Part shown: one piece after another, positions 25,793 through 34,948 of the stretch
How the letters are laid out: each line of letters opens with the position of its first letter
Numbering within the stretch: position 1 is the first letter of the stretch
DNA from: Fibrobacterota bacterium
Lineage (GTDB): Bacteria > Fibrobacterota > Chitinivibrionia > Chitinivibrionales > Chitinispirillaceae
Length of the DNA: 64,000 bases
Direction: 5' to 3'
Assembly (NCBI GenBank): GCA_023436205.1
Contig: JAEZKC010000035.1
Coordinates: 1 to 64,000 of the forward strand
Position numbers and translations under genes: made by a program
The notes under the pieces: generated by a model
Told to the model about the DNA's origin: nothing
Database searches by the model: none
The model's input: only the letters and a program-made list of their open reading frames with translations

Positions 25793-26932
25793 GTGAACGA
25801 AATGCAGAAATCTACTATTGTCATTACTGTCCCCAAGGGGTTGTGTCGCTTTCTACAGACTGAAGTAGAAGCGTTGGGATTGCCGGTCAAATCTGTTTCG
25901 ACTACCAGTTTGGAAACCGAGGGCACAAGTGCCGATGCAATGAGGTTGAATCTGCATATCCGCACAGGTCATCACGTTCTGTTTCAGATTGCAAAATTCA
26001 GGTGTCATGATGCGGATGAGCTTTACAAGGAACTGTCCAGAATTCCCTGGGAAACCATAATCCCCTCAAATGAGTATTTGTCAGTTGTTTCAAATGTGCA
26101 GAATGCGACTATTCGGGATAATCGTTACGCCAATCTTCGATGTAAAGATGCAATCGTGGACAGGATCTCCGCTCGCAAAGGAAGACGCCCCGATTCCGGT
26201 CCCGACAGGACAGGTGCAGTGGTGAGTCTCTTCTGGCGTGAGGACAGATGTTCGGTTTACCTCGATACCAGCGGTGAAGCGCTTTCAAAAAGAGGATACA
26301 GGCGAATTCCTCTGGGGGCTCCCATGCAGGAGACGCTTGCTGCCGGGGTGGTGATGGCCAGCGGGTTTAAGTCCGGAGAGAGCTTCGTAAATCCCATGTG
26401 CGGAAGCGGAACACTGGTAATTGAAGCGGCTCTTGCTGCTACGGGGAGAGTTCCCGGGCTTACGAGGCAGAATTTCGGATTTCATCATCTGCTCGGCTTT
26501 GATATGAAGCTGTGGGAAGAACTGAAGAGAGAGGCTAAGACAAAGGTTGTCAAGAATTCCGATTCAATCTTTGTGGCAACCGACATCAATGAAAAAGCAA
26601 TAGCTGCTTCGATGAAAAACGCCGAAACTGCCGGGGTCAGTCAGCTGATCCAATTTAAAACCTGCGATTATTCTGAAACCGAAATACCTCAGAAACCGGG
26701 CGTCGTAATCATCAATCCAGAATATGGAATGAGAATGGGTGATGAGGAAAAACTGGTTGATACCTATAAAGGCATCGGTTCCTTTTTTAAGCACAGATGC
26801 CAGGGCTATCGGGGATATCTCTTTACAGCCAATATGAACTTGTCTGGTAAAGTCGGTCTAAAAAGCGGAAGGAAAATCCCTTTCCTCAGCGGTAATGTGG
26901 AATGTCGGCTTTACGAATATGACCTTTATTGA
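25793..26932 (+). CDS. THUMP-domain RNA methyltransferase (RlmL N-half/YpsC-like)
   Basis: A 379-residue protein with a THUMP RNA-binding region (about residues 50-165) and a Rossmann methyltransferase domain with FVNPMCGSGTLVIEAAL as motif I and a GFDM/ATDINEKAI acidic loop. The architecture matches YpsC and the N-terminal half of RlmL, which make m2G2445 in 23S rRNA. The catalytic motif, normally N-P-P-Y-G, reads NPEYG. The start is GTG at 25793 or the ATG at 25802; no clear ribosome site supports either. Confidence 0.85.
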   Translation: MNEMQKSTIVITVPKGLCRFLQTEVEALGLPVKSVSTTSLETEGTSADAMRLNLHIRTGHHVLFQIAKFRCHDADELYKELSRIPWETIIPSNEYLSVVSNVQNATIRDNRYANLRCKDAIVDRISARKGRRPDSGPDRTGAVVSLFWREDRCSVYLDTSGEALSKRGYRRIPLGAPMQETLAAGVVMASGFKSGESFVNPMCGSGTLVIEAALAATGRVPGLTRQNFGFHHLLGFDMKLWEELKREAKTKVVKNSDSIFVATDINEKAIAASMKNAETAGVSQLIQFKTCDYSETEIPQKPGVVIINPEYGMRMGDEEKLVDTYKGIGSFFKHRCQGYRGYLFTANMNLSGKVGLKSGRKIPFLSGNVECRLYEYDLY

Positions 26933-26945
26933 TCTTTCCGGGCTT

Positions 26946-28769
26946 TTATATCTGCAAAGTTATTCCATTCAGGGGCAGTTGTCTGCTTGCAAAAAACAGG
27001 ACTGCTCTTGCTTCATAATCATCATTACTGCTGCTTGAAACCGCATTCAAACGTATGTCAGAATCTGCTGGAATTCTAGTTTTAAGTTTTTGCAGATGAA
27101 CAGATGATTCAGATGAATCCGTCAGAATGATATCTCCACCAGTTTTCTGCATATTGAATACCTTGATTGCTTCCTCGAGTGCATAGCTGCAATCGATTTT
27201 TTCAGAAACTACACACAAATCTATACCGCCCCACATTTTGCTGATTGTCTGAAACGTACCAGACACAGATGTGGCGCTGTCGCAATCCATTTGTAATCCA
27301 GTAATTTTTGTGCTGTACTGGCTTTTCAACCCATCGATTACAGGATCAAGTTGTTCTGCAGTTTTATTCGTAAGAATTACGTGGCAACCTTGAGACAGCA
27401 GTTTCTGGCATATAGCTGCATTGTTTCCCTGGGAACCAATTACAAGCGCAATGGACCCTTTTAAAGGATTTTCAGATAGTCCAACTGCTTTCGCGCGCTG
27501 GTAGGATCGGTACTGCATATCAAAAAGGTGCTGTTCCCGAACAGACTCATAGGTCCCTCCGGTTTCGTATATTGCCTGCCTGATTAGAAATGCCTGATTG
27601 GTGAGATCGCTTACAACACCAGCAGCATAGTCATCTCGTCCCCAGCAGATTGCACCAAGTTCAGGAATGATGACTACTCGGGGCAGAAGATCCGCATCTG
27701 GAACTGAATTCACACCACGTTCAAGAAGATAGGATCGGTAATCTTCGGTAAACTTGTGAACCGCACTTTCAACCCGGTATCGGAACTGGTCAGGAGAAAG
27801 TTCTTCGTGAATGTCCACCCAAAGCGGGAGAATTCGAGTCAGCATCGGGTAATCGGGTGTCAATGGGGGATTTGTAAGCAGTTCTTTCCCTTCTGGAGCA
27901 TGTAACAATCGTAAAATGCTTTCGGAATAGAGTGGTCTGAGAACGATGCGCTCTCTTGGAAAATCAGGATTGTCTCTTTTCGGGGATAAAATCCCACGAA
28001 GAATGGGAGCGTAATCTGCATACTCGCGGTGTGCTGTCGAGACCGCGACATCTGTATTTGAAGACAGTTTTCGAGTCCTCTTGGTGGCAAGGAAATGCTC
28101 AGCCCGATTAACTAATTCGATTGTGGAATCGTAAGCCTCTCTGGCGCTGTTTCCCCAGGTTACCAGGCCATGGTGTATCACTAAAAGTCCTTTGCATCCT
28201 TTGCATTGAATAACTGCTTCAGAAGTTGCTTTGGCAAGATCGAACCCCATTCGCGTATAGGGCAGTATGGCCAAATCATCACCGAAAGCCTCTTTGAGCA
28301 GCTCCTGTCCGTTTTCGCGGTTTGCAATTGCCAGTATTGCGGAAGGGTGGGTGTGGTCCACAAACCTGGCCGGGTTGAAAGCATGCATTAATGATTCTAT
28401 TGAGGGCAGCGATGCATGAGGCATCAGCTGGTGAAGCTTGAATTCCCGGGCCATAATTTCATCACTCAGGGTATCGAGCATCTTCAGCTCTCTTAGAAAA
28501 TCCAGGTCCAGCCCCACAAAGTGTTCCGGGGTAAACGTGGAGAGGGGAGTGCCGGATGCCTTAATGTAGAGAATATTCTGCTCTTTACCGGTGATGCTTT
28601 TCAGTGATGCCTTTACTGATGTGTTACCCCCGCCGTGCATTGTGAGATCAGGTTCAGAGCCGAGCAGCCTTGTTGCGTAAGCCTGCTGTAAAATTCCTTC
28701 ATCGTTTTGTATATGGAGGTGCTTTTCAATATAAGCCTTCTCTTCCTGTGTATCCCACCGGTTCATCAT
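26946..28769 (-). CDS. Class II aldolase fused to a degenerate short-chain dehydrogenase (YuxG-like)
   Basis: A 607-residue protein. The N-terminal two thirds are a class II aldolase/adducin domain, with the zinc site H-x-H in DHTHPSA and a third histidine in HHGLVTWG, and an MHGGGNTS phosphate loop. The C-terminal part resembles the dehydrogenase half of rhamnulose-1-phosphate aldolase/alcohol dehydrogenases, but the nucleotide loop is degenerate (GSQGNNAAI), no Y-x3-K is found, and the protein is about 80 residues shorter than the usual ~690. It probably cleaves a ketose-1-phosphate; the redox step is doubtful. Two in-frame ATGs follow AGGAG. Confidence 0.82.
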   Translation of the reverse strand: MMNRWDTQEEKAYIEKHLHIQNDEGILQQAYATRLLGSEPDLTMHGGGNTSVKASLKSITGKEQNILYIKASGTPLSTFTPEHFVGLDLDFLRELKMLDTLSDEIMAREFKLHQLMPHASLPSIESLMHAFNPARFVDHTHPSAILAIANRENGQELLKEAFGDDLAILPYTRMGFDLAKATSEAVIQCKGCKGLLVIHHGLVTWGNSAREAYDSTIELVNRAEHFLATKRTRKLSSNTDVAVSTAHREYADYAPILRGILSPKRDNPDFPRERIVLRPLYSESILRLLHAPEGKELLTNPPLTPDYPMLTRILPLWVDIHEELSPDQFRYRVESAVHKFTEDYRSYLLERGVNSVPDADLLPRVVIIPELGAICWGRDDYAAGVVSDLTNQAFLIRQAIYETGGTYESVREQHLFDMQYRSYQRAKAVGLSENPLKGSIALVIGSQGNNAAICQKLLSQGCHVILTNKTAEQLDPVIDGLKSQYSTKITGLQMDCDSATSVSGTFQTISKMWGGIDLCVVSEKIDCSYALEEAIKVFNMQKTGGDIILTDSSESSVHLQKLKTRIPADSDIRLNAVSSSSNDDYEARAVLFFASRQLPLNGITLQI

Positions 28770-28805
28770 TATAAGGGTCTCCTGAAGTCTATCGGGCGAA
28801 GGTGA

Positions 28806-29060
28806 TCACGTACGTTTCCTGAATTTTAGAAGGATAAAAAAGAATGCGGCAATCCCCAGTGCAATGATCCAGAAATGTATGGATGATGGAGATTTAGATT
28901 TATTTGAGGTAAATTTATCAGCAGAATTTTCTTTCTCTTCTGGAATGGGCTCTGGGGATAAATTACTGTTCTCTTTACTGCGCTCCACAATCTTTTCAGC
29001 CAGTATTTCTTCAACATTGTTGAAAACCGGTTCGCCTCTATCTTTATCTCTGTTTTGCAT
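28806..29060 (-). CDS. Small single-pass membrane protein coupled to ParA-like ATPase
   Basis: An 84-residue protein. The first 60 residues are charged and rich in Glu, Lys, Asn and Ser; residues 62-78 form one membrane helix (IHFWIIALGIAAFFFILL), followed by a basic KFRKRT end. This is a C-tail-anchored layout. No family is recognised. Its start overlaps the end of the ParA-like gene by 17 nt, so translation is coupled and the two probably work together. Confidence 0.68.
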   Translation of the reverse strand: MQNRDKDRGEPVFNNVEEILAEKIVERSKENSNLSPEPIPEEKENSADKFTSNKSKSPSSIHFWIIALGIAAFFFILLKFRKRT

Positions 29061-29901
29061 TTACAGTCGCCTCGGCTTTCTTTTTATAGTAGCGCTCCCG
29101 GGCTTGATTGGCGATATGCTCGTTACGCTTGGATTTAACAGAATCTTTTACAGATTGCTCTTCCAGGGAAAAAAGCTCATGGACCAGTTTTATATAGTAG
29201 GCGGCACCTTTTGAGTAAAGTCTGTGCAGAAAGAGAATTTTGCCTTCTGTTACAACCTCATCAAACACGTTGTCAACTGGTATGCAGGTGGAAGTTACTT
29301 TTCCGGGGAAGAGCTTATTCAGCGCTGCAATAAATGCATTGCTTCTGCGTGTGCTTCGATAGAAGTTGGGCACAATGCGCGTGATCCGTCCCGCCTGGGG
29401 ATATTTGGATAGAATTGTCTGTTCCATTTCGACCAGACCATCGACCGCAAACTGCTTGAGCTCCGTGGGAACGAATATTTCGTCACTGGCATTGACAGCT
29501 GCAGCCTGCAAATGATCCATTCCGGGAGCATTGTCGATGAAGATGTAATCATAGAATCTTTCCAGCCGACAGGCGTTGATGCAATGCTTGAGGTGCAGCA
29601 CATCTTTGACCGCGCTGTCCACAAGATCTGCGCAGGAAGTGATTATGTGAAGTCCGGGAAGATCGGTCTTTCGGATTGACTTGAGCAGCTGTTCCGGAGC
29701 TCGTTCCGCATCGGCATTATAGACATCGAGTATGTTGAGCTGTTTGACTCCGACGTTCAGAAGTGAGGACAGATTATGCTGACTGTCATTATCAATGGCA
29801 AGTACTCTGTATCCGATGAGCGCAAGTGCCTGGGCTGTGCTGCCGGTAAACGTCGTCTTGCCAACCCCGCCTTTATGATTCAGTACTGATATTGTTTTCA
29901 T
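29044..29901 (-). CDS. Orphan ParA/MinD-family ATPase
   Basis: A 285-residue protein with the deviant Walker A motif NHKGGVGKTT at residues 8-17, the A' motif in AIDNDSQHN and Walker B in IFIDNAPG. These place it in the ParA/MinD group, which forms ATP-dependent dimers on DNA or membranes to position cargo. The C-terminal 40 residues are highly charged (EEQSV...KKKAEA). No ParB or centromere-like repeat accompanies it; the coupled partner is a tail-anchored small protein, so it may position something at the membrane. No clear ribosome site precedes the ATG. Confidence 0.83.
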   Translation of the reverse strand: MKTISVLNHKGGVGKTTFTGSTAQALALIGYRVLAIDNDSQHNLSSLLNVGVKQLNILDVYNADAERAPEQLLKSIRKTDLPGLHIITSCADLVDSAVKDVLHLKHCINACRLERFYDYIFIDNAPGMDHLQAAAVNASDEIFVPTELKQFAVDGLVEMEQTILSKYPQAGRITRIVPNFYRSTRRSNAFIAALNKLFPGKVTSTCIPVDNVFDEVVTEGKILFLHRLYSKGAAYYIKLVHELFSLEEQSVKDSVKSKRNEHIANQARERYYKKKAEATVNAKQR

Positions 29902-29919
29902 GTTTTTAATCTACTTTAT

Positions 29920-31194
29920 TCAAATTGATCCTGCCACATCCTTGCAGATTTCCCTCAATCCATACCGGATTCCCGCTTCGGTGAGATTCTCCAGATCTGC
30001 GGCGGTTTTTATCACTCCGAACATCGTTGGATCCAAAGTCAAGACAAGCGGATTTTCGGCCATTGGAAAGATATCTGTGGCTGCATAACCCACTTTTGGT
30101 GATCGGGGAAGATCGGGAAGGATCTCTTTGGGAGGAGTGGCATAGTCCGGAAGAGTGTTATTCTCAAGGAGAGCGCAGTCCATGGCATAAAATCCGGTAT
30201 TGAACGGCAGGTGGTATGCACCGCTTTCATCCTTGATGGATCTGGTAACGTCGTTTCGGATGTCCTGTTCAATTATGCAGGTGAATGAACGGCCAACTTT
30301 GCTGATATTTACAAATGTACCGAAGGGATCCTTTGGTTCAAAGGTGCTGCGAAGAATCCCTACTCCAAGGCAGTCGTGGTTTTGCCCCGCTTTGGCCATT
30401 AAGGGAAGCATAGCTGGGTCATAGAGTGCAGTGGCTTGCGCGACGATGATCTTCCGGCAGTTCAGGGAGGATATCCATTCCAGGGCAGAAAGTGAGTCTG
30501 TGTCTGATTTTTGCTTTAGCTTCATTAGTGGACCACCGGTTTCGTCCGGCTGGGTTACAGGATAAGGGAGATCATCAGTCATTTGAATGGCGATCTTCTC
30601 ATCAAGCGTAAAATGGAGGCGTTCCTCCTGGGAGACCAGGCGCAGTTTTTTTAATCCGAAGCCGTTGTTTTCGGCGATTATCCGAGGGATGACTCTCTGG
30701 GTGATGGAACCGTCCGGGCCGGTAGTGATTATTACCGGAATATCCAGGCCGATCGCTTTGCTCAGATGGGAAATCATGGCCAGATTAACATGCAGAGTGC
30801 CGTAATTATTGTAAAACCCTTTGAGTGGGTAGGTTGCCTTGGTGAAATTTTCCAGTTCTCTTGCTGGAATTCCCTGTGCAAGGAGGCTAAGTCTGAGTCG
30901 TTCACCTTCACCGCCGGCCGTGAGCACTATTGCCCACCCTTTCAGGGCTCCGGGGGCGGCGCTAAGGGATTTGTGGCTTAGAAATTCCGGGAAATGCTGC
31001 CGGGTTCCCTCCAGAAGATTTCTTGACACGGAGGCGTTTTCAAGCGCTTTCCTGCGGGCCGCAAGCTGGCGCTCAAACAATTCGGGGGGGAAGTGTTCAT
31101 TCATATAATGAAGGAGAAAGTCAAGCTGGGTTGCAGTAAGTTGTTTGTTGTTAGCAATAACATCTGCCAGAGATTTGTGTGTCCATGTTGGCAT
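29920..31194 (-). CDS. UTP-sugar uridylyltransferase-like (UDPGP-type nucleotidyltransferase)
   Basis: A 424-residue protein of the GT-A-like nucleotidyltransferases. The glycine-rich loop VLTAGGEGERLRLSLLAQG near residue 90, followed by KATYPLKGF with its conserved lysine, corresponds to the L-x2-GxGTxMG...P-K signature of UDP-sugar pyrophosphorylases. A later DPFGTFVNI and FNTGFYAMD fit the sugar-binding part. Sugar specificity cannot be assigned. GGAG precedes the ATG. It ends 18 nt upstream of the ParA-like gene on the same strand and may be co-transcribed. Confidence 0.7.
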   Translation of the reverse strand: MPTWTHKSLADVIANNKQLTATQLDFLLHYMNEHFPPELFERQLAARRKALENASVSRNLLEGTRQHFPEFLSHKSLSAAPGALKGWAIVLTAGGEGERLRLSLLAQGIPARELENFTKATYPLKGFYNNYGTLHVNLAMISHLSKAIGLDIPVIITTGPDGSITQRVIPRIIAENNGFGLKKLRLVSQEERLHFTLDEKIAIQMTDDLPYPVTQPDETGGPLMKLKQKSDTDSLSALEWISSLNCRKIIVAQATALYDPAMLPLMAKAGQNHDCLGVGILRSTFEPKDPFGTFVNISKVGRSFTCIIEQDIRNDVTRSIKDESGAYHLPFNTGFYAMDCALLENNTLPDYATPPKEILPDLPRSPKVGYAATDIFPMAENPLVLTLDPTMFGVIKTAADLENLTEAGIRYGLREICKDVAGSI

Positions 31195-31312
31195 AATCGG
31201 CTCCGTTTCTGGTCGAACTGTTTAAAAGAATAAAATAAACGTTTCTTTGTCCGGTGTCCCGAAAATCATTTTACTTAACAGTTACGGATCTCTTTATGCA
31301 GGGGAGGGAATT

Positions 31313-32179
31313 ATGAATCAGCAGGATCAGGAGCAGTCGGTTTCCGATAAAATGGATGTATCGGGGCTCAAAGTGATTCATCCGGTCTATAAGTCGGCTG
31401 ATTCAGTGATGCCTTTCATGCACGCATTGAAGCTGGCGCAGCAGTCTCACGGGGAGCTTGAAATTGTTGATGTGCGTTCAGAGGAGGAGGCGCTGGAGCA
31501 TATTGGAGTGCGTTCTGTTCTGGAGCGCTGGGGGCTGCTTCCTCCGGGAGCGCATCGTCATGACCTAGCTCAGCTCGGTCTAAAGGTAAAGAAAGTGGTC
31601 AAGACAGGCAACAAGCGAAAAGAGATTCTTAAGAGAATAGACAAAAGAGCCCACGATTTACTCGTCATAGGTACCGAAAGGAAATCATTTCTGAACCTGT
31701 TCCATAGAAATCTGGCCGAATTTCTCTCTGAATCTTTTCCCGATGCAACGCTTCTTGTTTCTCCAAGCGCAAAACCTTTTGTAAATGAAGAAAATGGCTC
31801 GCTTTCCCTCAACACTATATTAATTCCCCTGGCTGATAATGAAACGTTGGATGTTTCCCTGAACTATCTTTTTTACTTCCTTTCTTTTTTCCCGCAGCTG
31901 CGACCTACAGTGGTTGGGTTGCATGCCGGCTCCAGTTTTCCAGAGATTCTGCGTCCTGCTCAAGAAAAATTTCATTGGATCGAAACTGTACGCTCCGAAC
32001 CTGTAACAGAAGCTATTGTCAACGCGGCAAGGATCTATAATGCCGACGTTATTCTCATGCCTACATGGGGTAGAATTCATTTAGCGCAGAAGTTTACAGG
32101 TACCTTTACCGAGCAGGTCTGGTACAGTGCTCCATGTCCGGTTCTTTCCGTCCCCATGGATTTCGAAGTTTCAGAATAG
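31313..32179 (+). CDS. Tandem universal stress protein
   Basis: About 288 residues, two UspA-like domains in one chain. The first contains HDLLVIGTERKS and ATLLVSP, the second ADVILMPTWGRI and CPVLSVP, the characteristic last two strands of each domain. The ATP-binding G-x2-G-x9-G pattern is not well kept in either half, so nucleotide binding is uncertain. The ATG at 31313 follows GGGAGGGAATT; the open frame upstream to 31247 is not needed. A bidirectional terminator follows directly. Confidence 0.8.
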   Translation: MNQQDQEQSVSDKMDVSGLKVIHPVYKSADSVMPFMHALKLAQQSHGELEIVDVRSEEEALEHIGVRSVLERWGLLPPGAHRHDLAQLGLKVKKVVKTGNKRKEILKRIDKRAHDLLVIGTERKSFLNLFHRNLAEFLSESFPDATLLVSPSAKPFVNEENGSLSLNTILIPLADNETLDVSLNYLFYFLSFFPQLRPTVVGLHAGSSFPEILRPAQEKFHWIETVRSEPVTEAIVNAARIYNADVILMPTWGRIHLAQKFTGTFTEQVWYSAPCPVLSVPMDFEVSE

Positions 32180-32214
32180 AAAACGCCCGCCTTGATGCAC
32201 AAGACGGGCGTTTT
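32180..32214. terminator. Bidirectional intrinsic terminator
   Basis: A 14-bp stem with one mismatch (32180-32193 with 32201-32214) has A4 on its left and T4 on its right, so it works in both directions. It separates the convergent universal stress protein and cellulase genes. Confidence 0.85.
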
Positions 32215-32236
32215 AAGAAATTGGTCAGATGTAGCT

Positions 32237-34210
32237 TTACTTTACAGGCTGAATCCTTGTGATCATTTCCTGTTTTCCGGCTTTTACCTTAACCAGATAA
32301 GAACCGTTGGCAAGCGAACTTCTGCCGAGGTTTACACTGTGGCTGCCTTTATTGCAAACTCCAAGCTTCATGGAATTTACCAGGCTTCCCTTCATGTTGT
32401 ACACACTTATTTCTACATTATCTGATGCACTCAGACTGAATGTCAATTTGACTCCATCTGCTGCACTGCGGCTCCACAAACGGCTGACTGCTCCATTGCT
32501 CGTTCTGTTCTGAATCGGAAGAGCATCGTCCCCCAGGATCGCATCAATGGCGGCAAGGAGGAAAGTGGTGGGCGCATTCCAGTTGATAGCCACTTCATTG
32601 GAGGCATAGCTGGGTTCCACATCAACATAGCTTCTGGCAGGCTCGGTGTAGGGGTAAACTACATTGGGGCCAGCATCCTGTCTTCCACTGTTTGGACCAC
32701 CTGCAATAAGTCCGGGGACCGGATCTTCTACATTGTCACCTTCTGAAGGACGGTGATGGATATGCATGGGAGTTTTGGTTCCTATTCCAGTCATGAAGGA
32801 ATAGGTGGTGGCATTTTTACCCAGCAGATAATCGGCGATTTCTGCAGCGGTCTGTATGTAGTTTTCATCGCCGGTGATTTTATAAGCGTGGACCATGATC
32901 ATCCCAATATTGGCAAAGTTGGAGTTGGAACCCCAGTTGAAACTGGCATTGGGAACATGATATAGTGAATTGCTGATCTGGGTGCTCCAGGATGTTGCTG
33001 CCGCAGTAACCGAATTTTTTATGGAATCCAGTTTGGCAGCGGGCAGATCATTTTCCCTGGTGGCCAGAGAAAGGGTAGCCATGCTGTAGACACTCTGCCA
33101 GCTGGGTGCTCCGGAGAGTCTTGCGTCCTTGCCGGCAACGAAATCTTTGTATTCACTCTTGCCGGTGGTCAGCATCAGTTCTGTTGCGGCCCACAGGAAT
33201 TCATCACTGTAGTCACCAGCATCACCGTAGCCACCAGTGTTTACACCAGTTGGGTTGCTGAAGGAAACAGACGGGTTCTGTTTTGCCCAGGCCCAGGCTT
33301 TTTCCGCCTGTTCTGTGCATTCGGTGGCATAAGTTTCATCGTAAGACTTGAAAACTCGTCCAGCCATGGCCAGTACCGACGCAAAATCCAGGGCTGATGT
33401 GGTGCTTTTTCCGATTGCATAACGGGTAGCTTTATCTCTATGAGGAAGAACCATTCCGGAGAACTGGGCGGTGGTCAGTTTGAAGAAAACTCCACCATCG
33501 GCGTCCTGCATGGCTTTCATCCAGTCCAGATTGAACTTGATTTCATCAAGAAGGTCAGATTTATTGTTGCCCGACTCGGGAATGTTGGTCTGGTCACCGA
33601 AATATTCCGGAAACAGTTCATAGAGGGCCAAGAGGGTTCCTGTACTGATTCCGGAATTGACGATATACTTTCCATAATCACCGGCATCGTACCATCCGTA
33701 TGGTGCACTGATAGTGTCATTTACTCCCAGCGAAGAATGGAGTGGGACCAGTGTATCCGGGTGTCCCAGAGGTCGTGCCCACTGGCCAGCGAATTCTTCT
33801 GTCAGTTCAAAAGAGCAGCGCTGATAGTAATAGGATTTGAGGGATGCGTGTGCAGCCTCCTTCAAAGCTCTGCCAGAAATGACGAAGGGATGACTGGTTC
33901 CCAGGCTTTCCACCTTGAGCATGTATTCACCGGGGGTGTTAAAATCGGTAAATACCGCCTGTTTTCCGCTTTCTCCCGACTGGGTCCATTTCATGGTGGC
34001 GGAGAGCTGGCCGGTATAGACCACTTCCGAGTTGGAAACCTTGAGAATCTGGAATTCGGTGGCATTGGTATCCAGTACCACTGCCAGTTTGCGGGCCTGT
34101 GGATAGAACCCGACCTGGTTGAGCCTGAAGTCATCGGGGGTGGCTCCCGGCTTAAGCGGTAAAGCAAGCAGGGCGGTCATGGTGACTGCTCCGAAGAGAC
34201 TGCGATTCAT
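32237..34210 (-). CDS. Secreted GH9 endoglucanase with type IX-like sorting tail
   Basis: A 657-residue cellulase: signal peptide, N-terminal Ig-like CelD_N domain (about residues 25-110, opening LNQVGFYP), GH9 (alpha/alpha)6 catalytic domain (about 115-555) and an 80-residue C-terminal domain ISVYNMKGS...LANGSYLVKV resembling type IX type A sorting domains. Catalytic signatures are present: YGWYDAGDYGKY with the base aspartates, PMHIHHRPS, and VDVEPSYASNEVAINWN with the acid glutamate. It cleaves beta-1,4-glucans outside the cell or on its surface. AAAGGAG precedes the ATG. No other polysaccharidase is nearby. Confidence 0.94.
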   Translation of the reverse strand: MNRSLFGAVTMTALLALPLKPGATPDDFRLNQVGFYPQARKLAVVLDTNATEFQILKVSNSEVVYTGQLSATMKWTQSGESGKQAVFTDFNTPGEYMLKVESLGTSHPFVISGRALKEAAHASLKSYYYQRCSFELTEEFAGQWARPLGHPDTLVPLHSSLGVNDTISAPYGWYDAGDYGKYIVNSGISTGTLLALYELFPEYFGDQTNIPESGNNKSDLLDEIKFNLDWMKAMQDADGGVFFKLTTAQFSGMVLPHRDKATRYAIGKSTTSALDFASVLAMAGRVFKSYDETYATECTEQAEKAWAWAKQNPSVSFSNPTGVNTGGYGDAGDYSDEFLWAATELMLTTGKSEYKDFVAGKDARLSGAPSWQSVYSMATLSLATRENDLPAAKLDSIKNSVTAAATSWSTQISNSLYHVPNASFNWGSNSNFANIGMIMVHAYKITGDENYIQTAAEIADYLLGKNATTYSFMTGIGTKTPMHIHHRPSEGDNVEDPVPGLIAGGPNSGRQDAGPNVVYPYTEPARSYVDVEPSYASNEVAINWNAPTTFLLAAIDAILGDDALPIQNRTSNGAVSRLWSRSAADGVKLTFSLSASDNVEISVYNMKGSLVNSMKLGVCNKGSHSVNLGRSSLANGSYLVKVKAGKQEMITRIQPVK

Positions 34211-34379
34211 AAACTTCTCCTTTGGACAAAAAACTGAATAACTGAATCTTTCCTAAAATCTACTAGATTAGGCTGCACAATGTAAGGCAGGGGGGTTGCA
34301 GTCCGTCCTCTGCTCTTTTAATTGTTCTAACAGCTCGATTAATTATACAGTTTCGGCACACTGTTTGGGGGTTAAAAAC

Positions 34380-34847
34380 TCAGGGTGATTTATCTTTCAA
34401 TCTAAGCTGCCTGAAAAATGAACTCAGCAGCTCCCGACTTTCTGCTTCCATGAGACCAGACGATACCACCGGAAAGTAGCGGTACGACCTTTCCACTTCC
34501 TGCCGGTAGAAAAAGGAGTCCACCGCACCGGCTCGGGGGTCTTTGGCTGCATATACTATAGAAGCAATGCGGGACTGTACTATGGCTCCCAGGCACATCA
34601 GGCAGGGTTCCAGTGTCACATACAGGGTACAGCCTGAAAGTCTCCAGTCTGAAAGACGGTTGGAGGCTGCAGTCAGGGCGATGATCTCAGCGTGTGCTGT
34701 GGCATCCTTGAGGGATTCTATTCTATTATAGCCTCTGCCGATGATGGTGCCATCTTTTTCCACGACAGCGCCGATTGGCACCTCTCCTTCATCGAAGGCT
34801 TTGAGGGCTTCCTGATATGCGGCGCTCATGAAATAGTAAGGGTCCAT
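34380..34847 (-). CDS. tadA: tRNA-specific adenosine deaminase
   Basis: A 155-residue deaminase with the zinc-site motifs HAE (ATAHAEIIAL) and PCxxC (EPCLMCLGAI), as in TadA, which converts A34 of Arg tRNA to inosine. The length and the RxxxxVYAAKDPRAGA segment after the PCxxC are typical of TadA rather than of cytidine or guanine deaminases. It is divergent from ffh. Confidence 0.93.
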   Translation of the reverse strand: MDPYYFMSAAYQEALKAFDEGEVPIGAVVEKDGTIIGRGYNRIESLKDATAHAEIIALTAASNRLSDWRLSGCTLYVTLEPCLMCLGAIVQSRIASIVYAAKDPRAGAVDSFFYRQEVERSYRYFPVVSSGLMEAESRELLSSFFRQLRLKDKSP

Positions 34848-34948
34848 AATCGAAATAAGTATAATTCTTGTGTCATGTATGTTCCAAAACGTAATTTTTG
34901 GAGATTGGGGTAGCTGTTTTTAGGCAGCTTCCTGTTAGAAGAGTAAAT

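Noticed and set aside
33440..34162. 240-residue ORF antisense to the GH9 cellulase
   Set aside because: It lies wholly opposite a well-supported gene, has no ribosome site and no recognisable domain.
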